Shown here in pieces: positions 37,698 through 46,651 of a stretch of 64,000 nucleotides of DNA; the stretch's first letter is position 1, and the number at the start of each line of letters is the position of its first letter. Source of the stretch: Acidovorax sp. A1169. GTDB taxonomy: Bacteria > Pseudomonadota > Gammaproteobacteria > Burkholderiales > Burkholderiaceae_C. Below the pieces are notes generated by a model. The model was not told the origin of the DNA. It ran no database searches and was given only the letters and a program-made list of their open reading frames with translations. The position numbers and the translations under genes were made by a program. The stretch is from assembly GCF_030704685.1 (NCBI RefSeq), contig NZ_JAUZDX010000021.1, positions 1-64,000 of the forward strand, in the 5' to 3' direction.

Positions 37698-39122
37698 ATG
37701 ACCATGACCATCCCCACAACGCTCTACCAGAAGCTGGTCGCATCGCACACCGTGGCCGTTCTGGACGAACAGAACGTGCTGCTCTTTTGTGACCTGCACC
37801 TGATGAACGAATACACCAGCCCCCAGGCCTTCGCCGGCCTGCACGAGGCCGGGCGCGGCGTGCCCGTGCCGGGGCAGAACGTGGCGGTGGTGAGCCACAT
37901 CATCCCCACGCATCCGGTGCGCTGGCGCACCATCCAGGACCCACCCTCGGCCCTGCAGGCCAGCAACCTCAAGGCCAATTGCGACCGCCACGGCATCCCG
38001 CTGTTCGACACCAACGACCCGCTGCAGGGCATCGAGCACGTGATCGCGCCCGAGCACGGCATGGTGCGCCCGGGCATGGTCATCATCTGCGGCGACAGCC
38101 ACACCACCACCTACGGCGCCCTGGGCGCCTTGGGCTTCGGCATCGGCACATCCGAAGTGGAGCACGTGCTGGCCACCCAGACCCTGGTCTACCGACTGGC
38201 CAAGGACATGCGCATCCGCGTGGATGGGGTGCTGCCCAGCGGCACCACCGCCAAGGACCTGATCCTCATGGTCATCAGCCGCATCGGCGCGCAGGGCGCG
38301 CGCGGCTATGTGGTGGAGTTCTGCGGCGGCGCCATCACTGCGCTGTCGGTGGAGGCGCGCTTCACGCTGTGCAACATGGCGGTGGAGGCGGGCGCCCGCG
38401 GCGCACTGATCGCCCCCGACGCCACGGCCATCGCCTACGTGTTGGCCAAGGCCCCCGACATCACGGGCGACGTACGCACCCAGGCCCTGGCCCACTGGGC
38501 CACGCTGCAAAGCGATGCAGGTGCCGTGTTCGACGTGGAGCATGTGTTCGACGCCAGCGCCGTGGCCCCCTTCGTCACCTGGGGCACCAGCCCCGACCAG
38601 GCCATGGCCATCAACGCCACCGTGCCAAGGCCCGAGGAGATTTCCGACGCCGTGCAGCGCAGCAGCGCCGAGCAGGCCCTGCGATACACCGCGCTCACGG
38701 GGGGCCAGCCGCTGGCGGGCGTGCCGGTGCAGCATGTGTTCATCGGCTCGTGCACCAATGCCCGCATCGAAGACCTGCGCGAGGTGGATCGCATCGTCGG
38801 TAGCCGCCAGGTGGCCAGCTGCGTGCGCGCCATGGTCGTGCCCGGATCGGGCGCCGTGAAGGCCCAGGCCGAGGCCGAGGGCATTGCCGCGCGCCTGGTG
38901 GCCGCCGGCTTCGAATGGCGCCAGCCCGGCTGCTCGATGTGCCTGGCCATGAACGACGACGTGCTGGCCCCCGGCCAGCGTTGCGCCTCCACCACCAACC
39001 GCAATTTCGAGGGCCGCCAGGGCCGCGGCGCCATCACCCACCTGATGAGCCCGGCCATGGCTGCGGCTGCCGCGGTGACTGGCTGTATCACCGATGTACG
39101 GACCCTGGAGGTGACCGCATGA
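37698..39122 (+). CDS. LeuC-type hydro-lyase large subunit (3-isopropylmalate dehydratase family)
   Basis: A 474-residue iron-sulfur hydro-lyase subunit of the aconitase superfamily. Cluster ligands are seen in FIGSCTNARIEDL (one Cys) and PGCSMCLAMN (two Cys), with GDSHTTTYGALGALGFGIG as the substrate loop. No leuB or leuA is near, and the neighbours are a Bug receptor and a dehalogenase-like enzyme, so a catabolic substrate such as maleate, citraconate or a related dicarboxylate is more likely than isopropylmalate (inference). A second ATG at 37704 is possible. Overlaps the small-subunit gene by four bases. Confidence 0.87.
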   Translation: MTMTIPTTLYQKLVASHTVAVLDEQNVLLFCDLHLMNEYTSPQAFAGLHEAGRGVPVPGQNVAVVSHIIPTHPVRWRTIQDPPSALQASNLKANCDRHGIPLFDTNDPLQGIEHVIAPEHGMVRPGMVIICGDSHTTTYGALGALGFGIGTSEVEHVLATQTLVYRLAKDMRIRVDGVLPSGTTAKDLILMVISRIGAQGARGYVVEFCGGAITALSVEARFTLCNMAVEAGARGALIAPDATAIAYVLAKAPDITGDVRTQALAHWATLQSDAGAVFDVEHVFDASAVAPFVTWGTSPDQAMAINATVPRPEEISDAVQRSSAEQALRYTALTGGQPLAGVPVQHVFIGSCTNARIEDLREVDRIVGSRQVASCVRAMVVPGSGAVKAQAEAEGIAARLVAAGFEWRQPGCSMCLAMNDDVLAPGQRCASTTNRNFEGRQGRGAITHLMSPAMAAAAAVTGCITDVRTLEVTA

Positions 39123-39769
39123 CCGCCGACAACAACACCACCGTGCGCGGCCAGGCTGCCTTGCTCGACATCGCCAACCTCGACACCGACCAGATCATGC
39201 CCAAGCAGTTTCTGCGCGGCATCGACAAGGCGGGCCTGGCGCCCGGCCTGCTGTACGACCTGCGCTTCGACGGCGCGGGCCAGCCGCGGCCCGAATTCGT
39301 GCTCAACCAGCCGGCCTTTGCCGGCACCGACGTGCTGTTGGCCGGCAGCAACTACGGCTGCGGCTCCAGCCGCGAGCATGCCGTGTGGGGCATGCAGCAG
39401 TACGGCTTCAAGGCCGTGGTCGCATCGAGCTTTGGCGAGATCTTCTACTCCAACGCCATGAACAACCGCCTGCTGCTGGCCATGGTGAGCGAGCCTGATG
39501 CCCAGGCTTTCATGCAGGAGGCCCGCACCACCACAGGACCGTTGGCCATGGAGATCGATGTGGAGCAGCGGCAGGTGCGCACGGCGGGGCGCAGCGCACC
39601 GTTCACCATCTCCGAGCGGCACCGGCGCATGTTTCTCGATGGGCTGGACGTGATCGGTGCGTCGCTGACTTACCAGGATCAGATCAACGCCTTTGCCGCG
39701 CAGCACTGGGCGGTGCAGCCCTGGGTGAAGGATGTGGCGCGGCTGACACGGGAGCGGCTAGGGGCGTGA
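39119..39769 (+). CDS. LeuD-type hydro-lyase small subunit
   Basis: A 216-residue swivel-domain subunit that pairs with the preceding LeuC-type protein. It carries NLDTDQIMPKQFL near the N-terminus and the substrate-specificity segment GSNYGCGSSREHAVWGMQQYG, then SSFGEIFYSNAMNN. The ATG at 39119 overlaps the large-subunit stop (ATGA). It is the last gene of the cluster that starts with the Bug receptor at 35734. Confidence 0.88.
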   Translation: MTADNNTTVRGQAALLDIANLDTDQIMPKQFLRGIDKAGLAPGLLYDLRFDGAGQPRPEFVLNQPAFAGTDVLLAGSNYGCGSSREHAVWGMQQYGFKAVVASSFGEIFYSNAMNNRLLLAMVSEPDAQAFMQEARTTTGPLAMEIDVEQRQVRTAGRSAPFTISERHRRMFLDGLDVIGASLTYQDQINAFAAQHWAVQPWVKDVARLTRERLGA

Positions 39770-39886
39770 GGGCACAGCGCAAACTCTGCCGGCAACCGTG
39801 AGATTGTGCCGGTTGCGGCCGCCGTAGCAGGGCAGGGGATGGGTTGACCTCTATAGTGGGGTGACACATTGCCCCAAGCCGTACCC

Positions 39887-40450
39887 ATGCAATCCTTTTC
39901 CCTTACGCGCAGCGACTATGTCGATCTGCAAAAACGCATCCTGGCCAATGCCAAGGCCCAACTGCGGCGCGGTGCTGGCAGCAGTGATCAGAGCAGCGAC
40001 AAAACAGCAGCCGGGTCGGGACGATGGTGGTTGCCCCTGGTGCTGTGGGGTGCCTCCGTGGTGCCGCTGGTGTTCCTGTTCCGCTGGCTGGAGTCGTTGC
40101 CTGATATGGGCAGCCACCTGGCGGTGGGGGCCGCAGGCATCGTGATCGGTGCATTGGCCTTCTGGGCGCTGGTCGGCAGCGGCACCCGTTCGCTCCAGAA
40201 TGCCATGTTCGAGGACGACGGCTATTGCCTTGCGCCCCAGTCCCTCGACATACGGGCCGACTGCATCGAGCAGCGATCGGATGCTGCCCACAGCCTTTGG
40301 CAGTGGGCCGGCTTCAAGCGCCGGCAGGAGAGCGACACGCTCGTGTTCCTGTTCGTGGACAACGCCGTGTGCCTGACCGTGCCCAAGTCCATCCTCACGC
40401 CCGAGACCTATGCGCTCATCGAGCAGCGCGTGCCGCTTCAGGTGGACTAA
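39887..40450 (+). CDS. YcxB-like membrane protein
   Basis: A 187-residue protein with two central hydrophobic segments (about residues 46-64 and 74-95) separated by a short loop. The soluble C-terminal domain ends with the YcxB-like pattern SDTLVFLFVDNAVCLTVPKSIL. The ATG at 39887 is preferred to an in-frame TTG at 39869. Function of the family is unknown. It is followed by a hairpin with a T tract. Confidence 0.72.
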   Translation: MQSFSLTRSDYVDLQKRILANAKAQLRRGAGSSDQSSDKTAAGSGRWWLPLVLWGASVVPLVFLFRWLESLPDMGSHLAVGAAGIVIGALAFWALVGSGTRSLQNAMFEDDGYCLAPQSLDIRADCIEQRSDAAHSLWQWAGFKRRQESDTLVFLFVDNAVCLTVPKSILTPETYALIEQRVPLQVD

Positions 40451-40491
40451 AGATTCTTCACCCTGGGGCCCGCTTGCACGGGGCCCGTCGG

Positions 40492-40512
40492 CTCAGAGGC
40501 TGAGGGTTTTTT
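40492..40512 (+). terminator. Intrinsic terminator candidate
   Basis: A short hairpin (CTCAG, AGG, CTGAG at 40492-40504) followed by GG and six T's (40507-40512), 42 bases past the YcxB-like stop. The stem is only 5 bp, but a GC-rich hairpin at about 40464-40487 lies directly upstream. It also forms the left end of a larger palindromic element. Confidence 0.45.
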
Positions 40513-40660
40513 GACCGTGCCCGAAAGGCGCGTCACAACGCACTGGATCTAGGCGCAAAGCGCAGTCATAGCTCGGGCTATGGCGAGCATTTGCTTTCGA
40601 AGAGCCAGGGTGTTTTGGCGTGCAAGGCGGGCATGGACGAAAGACTCTCAGCCTCTCAGA
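40492..40660. repeat. Palindromic 3'-end element, copy 2 (about 170 bp)
   Basis: The arms at about 40492-40513 and 40638-40660 are complementary, and complementarity continues inward (GTGCCCG with CGGGCAT; AACGCACTGG with the CCAGGGTGTT region) to a perfect central stem, CATAGC-TCGG-GCTATG (40567-40582). The reverse complement of its core resembles the elements at 7288-7382 and 60962-61074. The right arm overlaps the stop codon of the AIM24-like gene on the minus strand. Confidence 0.65.
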
Positions 40661-42335
40661 TCCCGAACACCTTGAGCACCGAATCCGCCAAGCCCTCCAG
40701 CCACCGTGCCGGGCCGCCCTGGTGCTTGCCAGGGTGGGGCATCTCCTCGTACACATAGAACCCCTGGCCGCCCTCGAAGGAATCGTTGAGCAGAGCCTGC
40801 TTGCCGCGCAGGTAAGCGATGAAGGTCTCGCACCGGCGCGTGGAATAGCCCAGGTTGGCATTGAAGCCGATGGTCGCCGCCTGGCTGATGGCGCGGCCCG
40901 CATCGGCCGGTTCTACCCGCACGCCCCGGCAGCCCTGCACGATCAGTTGCGCGGGGCCGTGGAACGCCAGGTAGCGCAGTTGCAGCGTGAGCCAGGCGTG
41001 CAGGCTGCCAAGCCGCCAATGTGAGGTGATGCGCACCGGCATGCCGCGCTGCTGCAGCACACCCACCAGGTTGTGCGGCTGCATCACCAGGGCCGCGCCT
41101 GCGGGCAGCAGCAGGACGCCGATTTCACTGTGGGCGTCCTGCGTGGCCGACACCACATAGGTCGCAGGTTCGCTGGCGCGGATGCGGGTCAGCGCCACCA
41201 TGCCCGACGCCAGGCTGGTCAGCGGGTAACGTGGGTTCAGCAGCCAGCAGGTGTCGCTGTGGCCTGCGGTGGACGCGCTCTGCAGAAAGTCGGGGTGTAC
41301 CAGCAGCTCGTGGCCGGCGTCCACCACCACCTCGCGCGACACCGCTGCGTGGCCTGATTCCAGCGCCAGCTCGCCCAGGCTGTCCGGCAGCAAGCGCACG
41401 GGAGGGCGCCGCGCGGCCAGCGGTGCGAGCACGAAGTAGAACAGCACCTTGATGGCCAGCGGCGTGAGCATGGCACCCAGCAGTATCAGCAGCGCCGTTG
41501 GCATGATCTCCAGCAGCGGGGCCGACAGCCTGCCAAACCAGTTGCCGGCACGCAGGTCCTGCAGCGCCGCCTGCCGTTCGCGCAGTGGTGCAAGCAAGGT
41601 GTCGATATCGCTGCGGTCCGGCGCGAACGCCTGCAGGGCCGGCAGCGGCTGTATCTCCTGCACCAATGCCAACTGGCGCTGGTAGTCGCCATCGGCGCGG
41701 CGGTTGTCTGCCAGCAACTGGTCCTGCAGCGCCCTCAATTGCCCGCACTGGCGGTATTGTGCCGAACCGATGCCCAGCCGGCATGCCACGGGATGGCTCT
41801 GCTCCAGCGCCTCCCGCTCCCTTTTTGCGGCCTGCCACTGCGTGTACACACCTTGGTGTCTGAGGCGCAGCCGCTCCAGCTCAGCCCGGCGCGACTGCGC
41901 CGACTGGGTGGCCTGCAAGCGCAGCCGCAGTTCCTGCAGGTACTTGCGCTCCGCGTCGAGCAGGTAGATCTCGGCATCCAGCCGCATGCCGGCCAACTGG
42001 TGTTCCAGGATGGGCTGGCCTTTGAGCAGGGGGCCGAGCTCACTGGCCTTCTGGCGCTCAAGCTGCTTGCGCCGGGTCTCCTGGTCCACCGCGTCGATGC
42101 GCTCGCCCAGGGCGCTCAGCGATGCCGACGATAGCCTGGCCACGCGCTCCTGGCTGGCGGTGGCAAGGGCGCCTGCATCGCGCGCGATGCGCTGGTCGGC
42201 CCCTGCCAGCTGGGCAATCTCGGCCTGTGATGACCGGTAGGCCTGCCACTCGGCCCAAGCCCATCGGCCCAGCAGCAGCACCGCGCAGATCAGCACGAAC
42301 GACAGCAGGTGGCGCAGAAAGAACCGGGCGATCAT
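40656..42335 (-). CDS. Membrane-anchored coiled-coil protein with AIM24-like C-terminal domain
   Basis: A 559-residue protein from the ATG at 42335; an in-frame TTG at 42353 would add six residues. A membrane helix (about 9-28) is followed by a long charged coiled coil with many Gln, Arg and Leu heptads (about 30-235), a second hydrophobic segment (about 275-310), and a C-terminal beta-rich domain (about 320-545) that resembles the AIM24/TspB-type fold. The last assignment is tentative. It contains GVLLLPAGAALVMQP and GYSTRRCETFIAYLRG. Function unknown. The layout suggests a sensor or scaffold spanning the inner membrane. Confidence 0.6.
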   Translation of the reverse strand: MIARFFLRHLLSFVLICAVLLLGRWAWAEWQAYRSSQAEIAQLAGADQRIARDAGALATASQERVARLSSASLSALGERIDAVDQETRRKQLERQKASELGPLLKGQPILEHQLAGMRLDAEIYLLDAERKYLQELRLRLQATQSAQSRRAELERLRLRHQGVYTQWQAAKREREALEQSHPVACRLGIGSAQYRQCGQLRALQDQLLADNRRADGDYQRQLALVQEIQPLPALQAFAPDRSDIDTLLAPLRERQAALQDLRAGNWFGRLSAPLLEIMPTALLILLGAMLTPLAIKVLFYFVLAPLAARRPPVRLLPDSLGELALESGHAAVSREVVVDAGHELLVHPDFLQSASTAGHSDTCWLLNPRYPLTSLASGMVALTRIRASEPATYVVSATQDAHSEIGVLLLPAGAALVMQPHNLVGVLQQRGMPVRITSHWRLGSLHAWLTLQLRYLAFHGPAQLIVQGCRGVRVEPADAGRAISQAATIGFNANLGYSTRRCETFIAYLRGKQALLNDSFEGGQGFYVYEEMPHPGKHQGGPARWLEGLADSVLKVFGI

Positions 42336-42500
42336 CGCAGCAAGAGTGGTCAAGAGCGGGGCCTTTGCTTCATCGTGTTGAAAGCGCTACACCCCAACGC
42401 CTTTTCACGCCGGGGTGGCCAGCGTACCTGCCGGCGAGCGAGCCCAGACTGTGCCATGTCCCTGCATGACCCACTAGCTAGTCAGCGGATCGGTGGCTCT

Positions 42501-43517
42501 TCAGGGCTTGGCCGCTGTGGCCGCCTTGCCCGCCTGGGCCTTCTGGGTCTTGTTGTAGACCTCCATCACCGTCGCAAAATCGCGCTCGAAGTTGATGGCC
42601 AGGAAGGAGTCGTTGCCCGGCAGCAGCTGGCGCAGCTTGGGCGAGAAGCTGTAGCTGTACGAGCACTTGGTCACGCGCGCCTGCACTTCGGGCGAGACGT
42701 CCTTGCCCAGGGTCCAGGTCTCGGTCATGAAGGGTGGGCTCTCCCACAGGGTGCGAATGCTCGACCCCTTCACGTCGCCCTTGACCACCATGCGCTGGTA
42801 CAGGTCGCTGGCCACGGCGGCGGCCGGGTAGAAGCCGTGCATCACCCCGGTCACCGAGCGCTCGTGGCCATTGGAGAAGACCACCTCGTAGTTCTGGTCG
42901 GGCACCAGGCCCAGCGCAGGGAACAGGGCGCGCGGCGCCAGGTTGCCCGAGTTGGAGGTGGGCGTGGTGTGCGCGATCTTCTTGCCCACCAGGTCCTGCG
43001 GCTTGGTGAACGGGCTGTCCACCCGCGAGATCAGGATCAGCTTGTACGAGTTGCGCTGCCCACTGGCCTTGTTGCCCGGCACGCCGAAGGGGGTGGGCTG
43101 GCCTGCGGCCACCAACTGCGGCACCAGCCCGGGGTTGACCTGGGCCAGCTGCACCTTGCCGGCGACGATGCCGTCGATCAGCTCCTTCTCGCCCAGCGTG
43201 TCGATGTTCACGCTGCGCTCCAGCGACTCGCCCTGCAGGTTCTGCAGGTCCATGTTGCCGCAGCGTGCCAGGTGGTTGAAGTAGTCGCCCCAGATGAGCA
43301 TGGTCTCGCTCTTGGCATAGGTCTTGGGCATGGCCACGACCAGCTTTTCGCGCGTGCCGCCAAACAAGGGGGCGGCGGGTCCAGCGGCCTGCCGCGCAGC
43401 GCTGGTCTTGGCCGGCGGGGTGGCCGTGGTCTGTGCGGCCACGGGGCCCAGCAGCAAGGTGGCGCCTGACAGCAGCGTCGCGCACAGGCGCGCATCCAGT
43501 GGCTTTGTGGCAAACAT
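42501..43517 (-). CDS. PhnD-like periplasmic phosphate/phosphonate-type binding protein
   Basis: A 338-residue protein with a signal peptide (LCATLLSGATLLLGPVAA-Q, about residues 11-29) and a PhnD/Phosphonate-bd domain from about 55: KIAHTTPTSNSGNLAPRALF and GVMHGFYPAAAVASDLYQRM are typical. No ABC permease or ATPase gene is adjacent, so it may be an orphan receptor, perhaps for signalling. The ATG at 43517 is chosen; the open frame reaches 43970 but that part has no signal or homology. It is divergent from the membrane-protein genes at 43905. Confidence 0.78.
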   Translation of the reverse strand: MFATKPLDARLCATLLSGATLLLGPVAAQTTATPPAKTSAARQAAGPAAPLFGGTREKLVVAMPKTYAKSETMLIWGDYFNHLARCGNMDLQNLQGESLERSVNIDTLGEKELIDGIVAGKVQLAQVNPGLVPQLVAAGQPTPFGVPGNKASGQRNSYKLILISRVDSPFTKPQDLVGKKIAHTTPTSNSGNLAPRALFPALGLVPDQNYEVVFSNGHERSVTGVMHGFYPAAAVASDLYQRMVVKGDVKGSSIRTLWESPPFMTETWTLGKDVSPEVQARVTKCSYSYSFSPKLRQLLPGNDSFLAINFERDFATVMEVYNKTQKAQAGKAATAAKP

Positions 43518-43904
43518 GGTGTTGTATCTCCCTAGGTTCGTTCTGGTAAGCGGCAACGCAAGGCCGCCCGCAGCGCAGGCCGACCGGGATGGCCGGGCGC
43601 TGGAGTGGGCTTTGCGTTGGGAATGGGTGCCCTGCGGGCGGCCTGCTGCTGCACGGAGGTGCGACTCAGGCGCTGAAAGGGGTACCCAGTATGCACGAGG
43701 CGACTGGGGTATTTGTAACCTTGGCGACTGCGCGGGGCAGGGTTGTGGCGAGCGAGTCAAAAGGCATGCCTGCCATGGCCCGGTTGACGCGCTGTCAACC
43801 GCCGAAGCGGCGGCGATGGACAAGGTGGAGAGGGCGCGGCACACGCGCCACGGCAACAATTCAACCACTTCGCAGCCCATCCCGGTCGCTGCACCGACTC
43901 CACC
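43518..43904. other. Intergenic region with inverted repeats
   Basis: 387 bases between the divergent PhnD-like gene and the gene at 43905, without a credible ORF. It contains a perfect 12-bp inverted repeat (43562-43573 with 43632-43643) and the operator-like dyad at 43782-43800. Both divergent promoters should be here. Confidence 0.6.
43782..43800. promoter_or_regulatory. Operator-like perfect dyad
   Basis: GGTTGAC-GCGCT-GTCAACC is a perfect 7-bp inverted repeat with a 5-base spacer, about 105 bases upstream of the first gene of the 43.9-50.3 kb run. An XRE-type DNA-binding protein is encoded in that run (45389-46651) and is a plausible ligand, although nothing in the sequence proves the link. 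Confidence 0.5.
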
Positions 43905-44738
43905 ATGTCCCAAAACGCACATACCCTGCACCTGTTCTTCGAAGATCCGATCCGGCTCAAGTACGCCCAACTGGTGTACCAGTACATCGCCGAGGGCAAC
44001 ACCGCAGAGGCCGCGCGCTGGGCCGCAAAGCTGGGCGTGGCGCTGGCAGACCTGTGGGATGCCGAGTGGTTCAACCAGCAGGTGACGGCCGCGCCCGGCT
44101 ACCTGCAGCTGAACTTCGACACCGGCACCAGCGACCCGCTGCCCCTGTCACCCCTGGTGGCGCTTTTCGGCCATGGCCTGCAGGCCGCCGTGCTCGACGT
44201 GTTCTACGACCAGGTCGGTGAAACCCAGCGCATGTACTTCGACAAGGGCCAGTGGGTGCCGCGCTCGTATTTCCTGGCGCTGTACCCGCACCTGCAGACC
44301 ATCGTCGAGCCCGCGCACGACCCGGACGATGGTGATGAGCCCGGCGAACGCGCTGCGGCCGATGCGCACGACCCGGCCAAGCCCCTCTCCGTCGCCCGCC
44401 TGGCCAAGGACGAGGCCAAAAAGCGCAAGGAGGCGCAGGAGGCCGCCGAGGCCTTTGTCGAGATCGCCAAGGCCATGGGCAAGAACGGCGTCAAGAACAC
44501 CATGGACGGCGTCATCGGCGTGGTGGTGCTGGGCTCGGCGCTCAAGGGCCTGCTGCACGCAGCGCTTTTCACCGTGGTCACCGTGCTGCTGTTCAAGGGC
44601 CTGTGGCTGTGGCTCGGGCTGGGCCTGGTGCTGGCCATTGCGCTGCCGCTGTACTACGCGACGCGCACGCACAGCGAGCTGAAAGGCGATGGCGGTGATG
44701 ACGAGACCGACGGTGAAGTCGCGGCCATCGGCTCTTGA
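43905..44738 (+). CDS. Hypothetical membrane protein (277 residues)
   Basis: Not recognised. The first 120 residues look soluble and contain aromatic-rich helices (LYYAQ-type pattern around 18-50 and FFEDP at 11-15). An acidic linker (about 137-150) and a Lys/Glu/Ala-rich helix (about 160-192) follow. Residues 202-252 hold two hydrophobic helices, then a short acidic tail. It is first of five same-strand genes, with a 15-base gap to the next. Confidence 0.72.
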   Translation: MSQNAHTLHLFFEDPIRLKYAQLVYQYIAEGNTAEAARWAAKLGVALADLWDAEWFNQQVTAAPGYLQLNFDTGTSDPLPLSPLVALFGHGLQAAVLDVFYDQVGETQRMYFDKGQWVPRSYFLALYPHLQTIVEPAHDPDDGDEPGERAAADAHDPAKPLSVARLAKDEAKKRKEAQEAAEAFVEIAKAMGKNGVKNTMDGVIGVVVLGSALKGLLHAALFTVVTVLLFKGLWLWLGLGLVLAIALPLYYATRTHSELKGDGGDDETDGEVAAIGS

Positions 44739-44753
44739 CCAGGGAGAACACAC

Positions 44754-45215
44754 ATGCTGACGCAGATCGAATGGTGGGGTGGGGTGATCTTTGTGCTGGG
44801 GGCCTTGGCCTACCGGCTGGTGCTGGGCGCGCTGGAAAAAGGCGAAGGCTACGACTGGTACCGGTGGCTGATGCGCCTGTTCTTCGTGCTGCCGGGCGTG
44901 CTGCTGGCCGGCTATTTCTATCCGCTGGAGCGCCTGGCGCTGCAGTACTCCTACCTGGGAGTGCTGGGCGTTGCGCTGCTGGCGGTGGCCGGGGTGATGG
45001 TGCAGGAGGTCACAGGTGACGCCGATTCGGACAAGGACAAGGCCGCAAAGGCCGCGAGGGAGGGAGAAAAAGGCCAGGCCGGGGAGGACTGCGAAGACGA
45101 GGAGCCTGGCTGGCTGATGACCATCGTGGGCGTTGCCGTGCTGTACAGCCCGGTGCTGGCGGCATGCGGGCTGGCCTGCCACAAGGCCTGGCCCTTGGTG
45201 CAAAGGCTGGTGTGA
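44754..45215 (+). CDS. Hypothetical membrane protein (153 residues)
   Basis: Not recognised. Hydrophobic segments are at about residues 8-26, 38-56 and 66-86; a charged Lys/Asp/Glu loop (about 88-117) and a fourth segment (about 120-142) follow. The ATG has an AGGGAGA site and lies 15 bases after the preceding membrane-protein gene, so the two are probably co-expressed. A 173-base gap separates it from the XRE-type gene. Confidence 0.72.
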   Translation: MLTQIEWWGGVIFVLGALAYRLVLGALEKGEGYDWYRWLMRLFFVLPGVLLAGYFYPLERLALQYSYLGVLGVALLAVAGVMVQEVTGDADSDKDKAAKAAREGEKGQAGEDCEDEEPGWLMTIVGVAVLYSPVLAACGLACHKAWPLVQRLV

Positions 45216-45388
45216 GCCCGCATCGAGCGGCGGCCATGGCCTGCCGGCCCACTGCCGGGCTCGGTCGCTGTTCGATGCACAGGCTTTTTGGCGGTCGGCA
45301 GCCCTGGCTCAGGAGACAATCCGTGCCAGAGGCTCCGGCCTCTTTTTGCTGCCATCCCATTCCCCAAACGGCTTGCCGCCCACCATCC

Positions 45389-46651
45389 ATGGCCCACGAT
45401 TCGTTCCCGGAGCTTTTGTCCCTCTACATGCGCCGCATCCGTGCCAGCGCCTCGGGGGTGGCCACCGAGATCGGCCTGAGCCGCGAGGCGGTGAACAACT
45501 GGCGCAACGGCATGTCGGCGCCCAACGCCCGCTCGCGCGATAAGGTGGTGGCCTGCACCCGCTACCTGCGCCTGACCGAGGTCGAGGCCAACCGCCTGCT
45601 CAGCGCTGCCGGGTTTGCGCCGGAGTTTCCGCTTCAGGCCGAGGTGGAGGCGCCTGCCACGGCTGCGGGCACCGCCACGGGTGCGGAGCGCGAACAGCCC
45701 TTCGGCGCCTTCCAGGCCCGGCTGTTCGGCCAACTCGCGCAGGCCATGCCGTACCCCATCTCCATGCTGCTGTCGCCCGCGCACTGGGGGCAGCCGCCGT
45801 TTCGGCCCGAGCTGCTGCAGCGCGCGCGCCAGCAGTACGGGGCCACGTCGGTGCTGCACATCCAGCCGCCCTACAGCGTGAGCACCGCGCCCACCGAGTA
45901 CTTCGCCGCCATCGGCCGCCAGTGCGGGCTGGGCGAGGTGCAGTCGGACTATGAATTCGAATCCGCGCTGGAGCGGCGCCTTGTGGCCGGCGAGCGCCTG
46001 TTCTGCCTGGTCAGCCGCTTCGAGCAGGGCACGCCCGCGCTGCGCGAAACGCTGGCCGGCATATTGCGCAGCCTGAGCGAGATGCACAGCGGCCGCCTGC
46101 ACCTGCTGCTGTGCGGCGGCGAGGCGCTGGCCGACCTCAAGTACCGCAGCGGCGACCTGTCGCTGCTCAACATCGCCCAGGTCAACCACTGGCCCGAGCC
46201 CACGCTGGCCGATCTGTCCATCCTGGCGCGCCAGCGCTGGCCCGGCCATGACTGGCCAACGCCCGTGCTGGCCCACCTGCTGGACGCCAGCGGCGGCCAC
46301 CCCGCGCTGTTCGAAGAGGGGCTGCAGTGGCTGGTGGAGCAGGGCATCAACGAGACCCAGGCTGCATCTGCCGCGCTGCGCACACAGCTGGCAGGCAGCC
46401 CGCGCCTGTGGCAGACCTTTTTGCCGCTGGCGCAGGAGGGCGCCCCGCGCGAACGCCTGCGCAGCCTGCTGCAGGCCGATGACCTGGGGCGCGCCCGCCC
46501 CTACCTGCAGGACGACGACCTGCGCCGCCTGTTCTGGGGCAACCTCATCCATGTGCGCGGCACCGGCGATGCGGCGCGCCTGCACTGGCGCTGCGACACG
46601 GTGCGCCATGCGGGCCTGATGGTGCTGGAGGCCGCGTGCTCGAACAGCTGA
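45389..46651 (+). CDS. XRE-type DNA-binding protein with degenerate ATPase-like region
   Basis: A 420-residue protein. Residues 8-62 form a lambda-repressor-like helix-turn-helix (GVATEIGLSREAVNNWRNGMS). The rest looks like a STAND/ORC-type ATPase that has lost its P-loop: the Walker A position has no GxxxxGK[S/T], while a Walker-B/sensor-1-like stretch (RLFCLVSRFEQG, then LHLLLCGGEAL) and the lid-like DASGGHPALFEEGLQWL remain. The last two parallel the intact ATPase encoded next. The ATG at 45389 starts directly at the DNA-binding domain. The next gene begins inside its 3' end. It may act as the regulator or adaptor of that ATPase. Confidence 0.7.
   Translation: MAHDSFPELLSLYMRRIRASASGVATEIGLSREAVNNWRNGMSAPNARSRDKVVACTRYLRLTEVEANRLLSAAGFAPEFPLQAEVEAPATAAGTATGAEREQPFGAFQARLFGQLAQAMPYPISMLLSPAHWGQPPFRPELLQRARQQYGATSVLHIQPPYSVSTAPTEYFAAIGRQCGLGEVQSDYEFESALERRLVAGERLFCLVSRFEQGTPALRETLAGILRSLSEMHSGRLHLLLCGGEALADLKYRSGDLSLLNIAQVNHWPEPTLADLSILARQRWPGHDWPTPVLAHLLDASGGHPALFEEGLQWLVEQGINETQAASAALRTQLAGSPRLWQTFLPLAQEGAPRERLRSLLQADDLGRARPYLQDDDLRRLFWGNLIHVRGTGDAARLHWRCDTVRHAGLMVLEAACSNS

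Noticed and set aside
37260..39041. 593-codon minus-strand ORF opposite the dehalogenase-like and LeuC-type genes
   Set aside because: Shadow frame crossing two well-supported genes; composition is not protein-like.
37698..39769. Leucine biosynthesis operon
   Set aside because: leuA and leuB are missing and the neighbours are catabolic, so a biosynthetic label was not used.
45164..45388. Longer N-terminus for the XRE-type protein
   Set aside because: The extra 75 codons overlap the membrane-protein gene, show no homology and lack a start signal; the DNA-binding domain starts at 45389.
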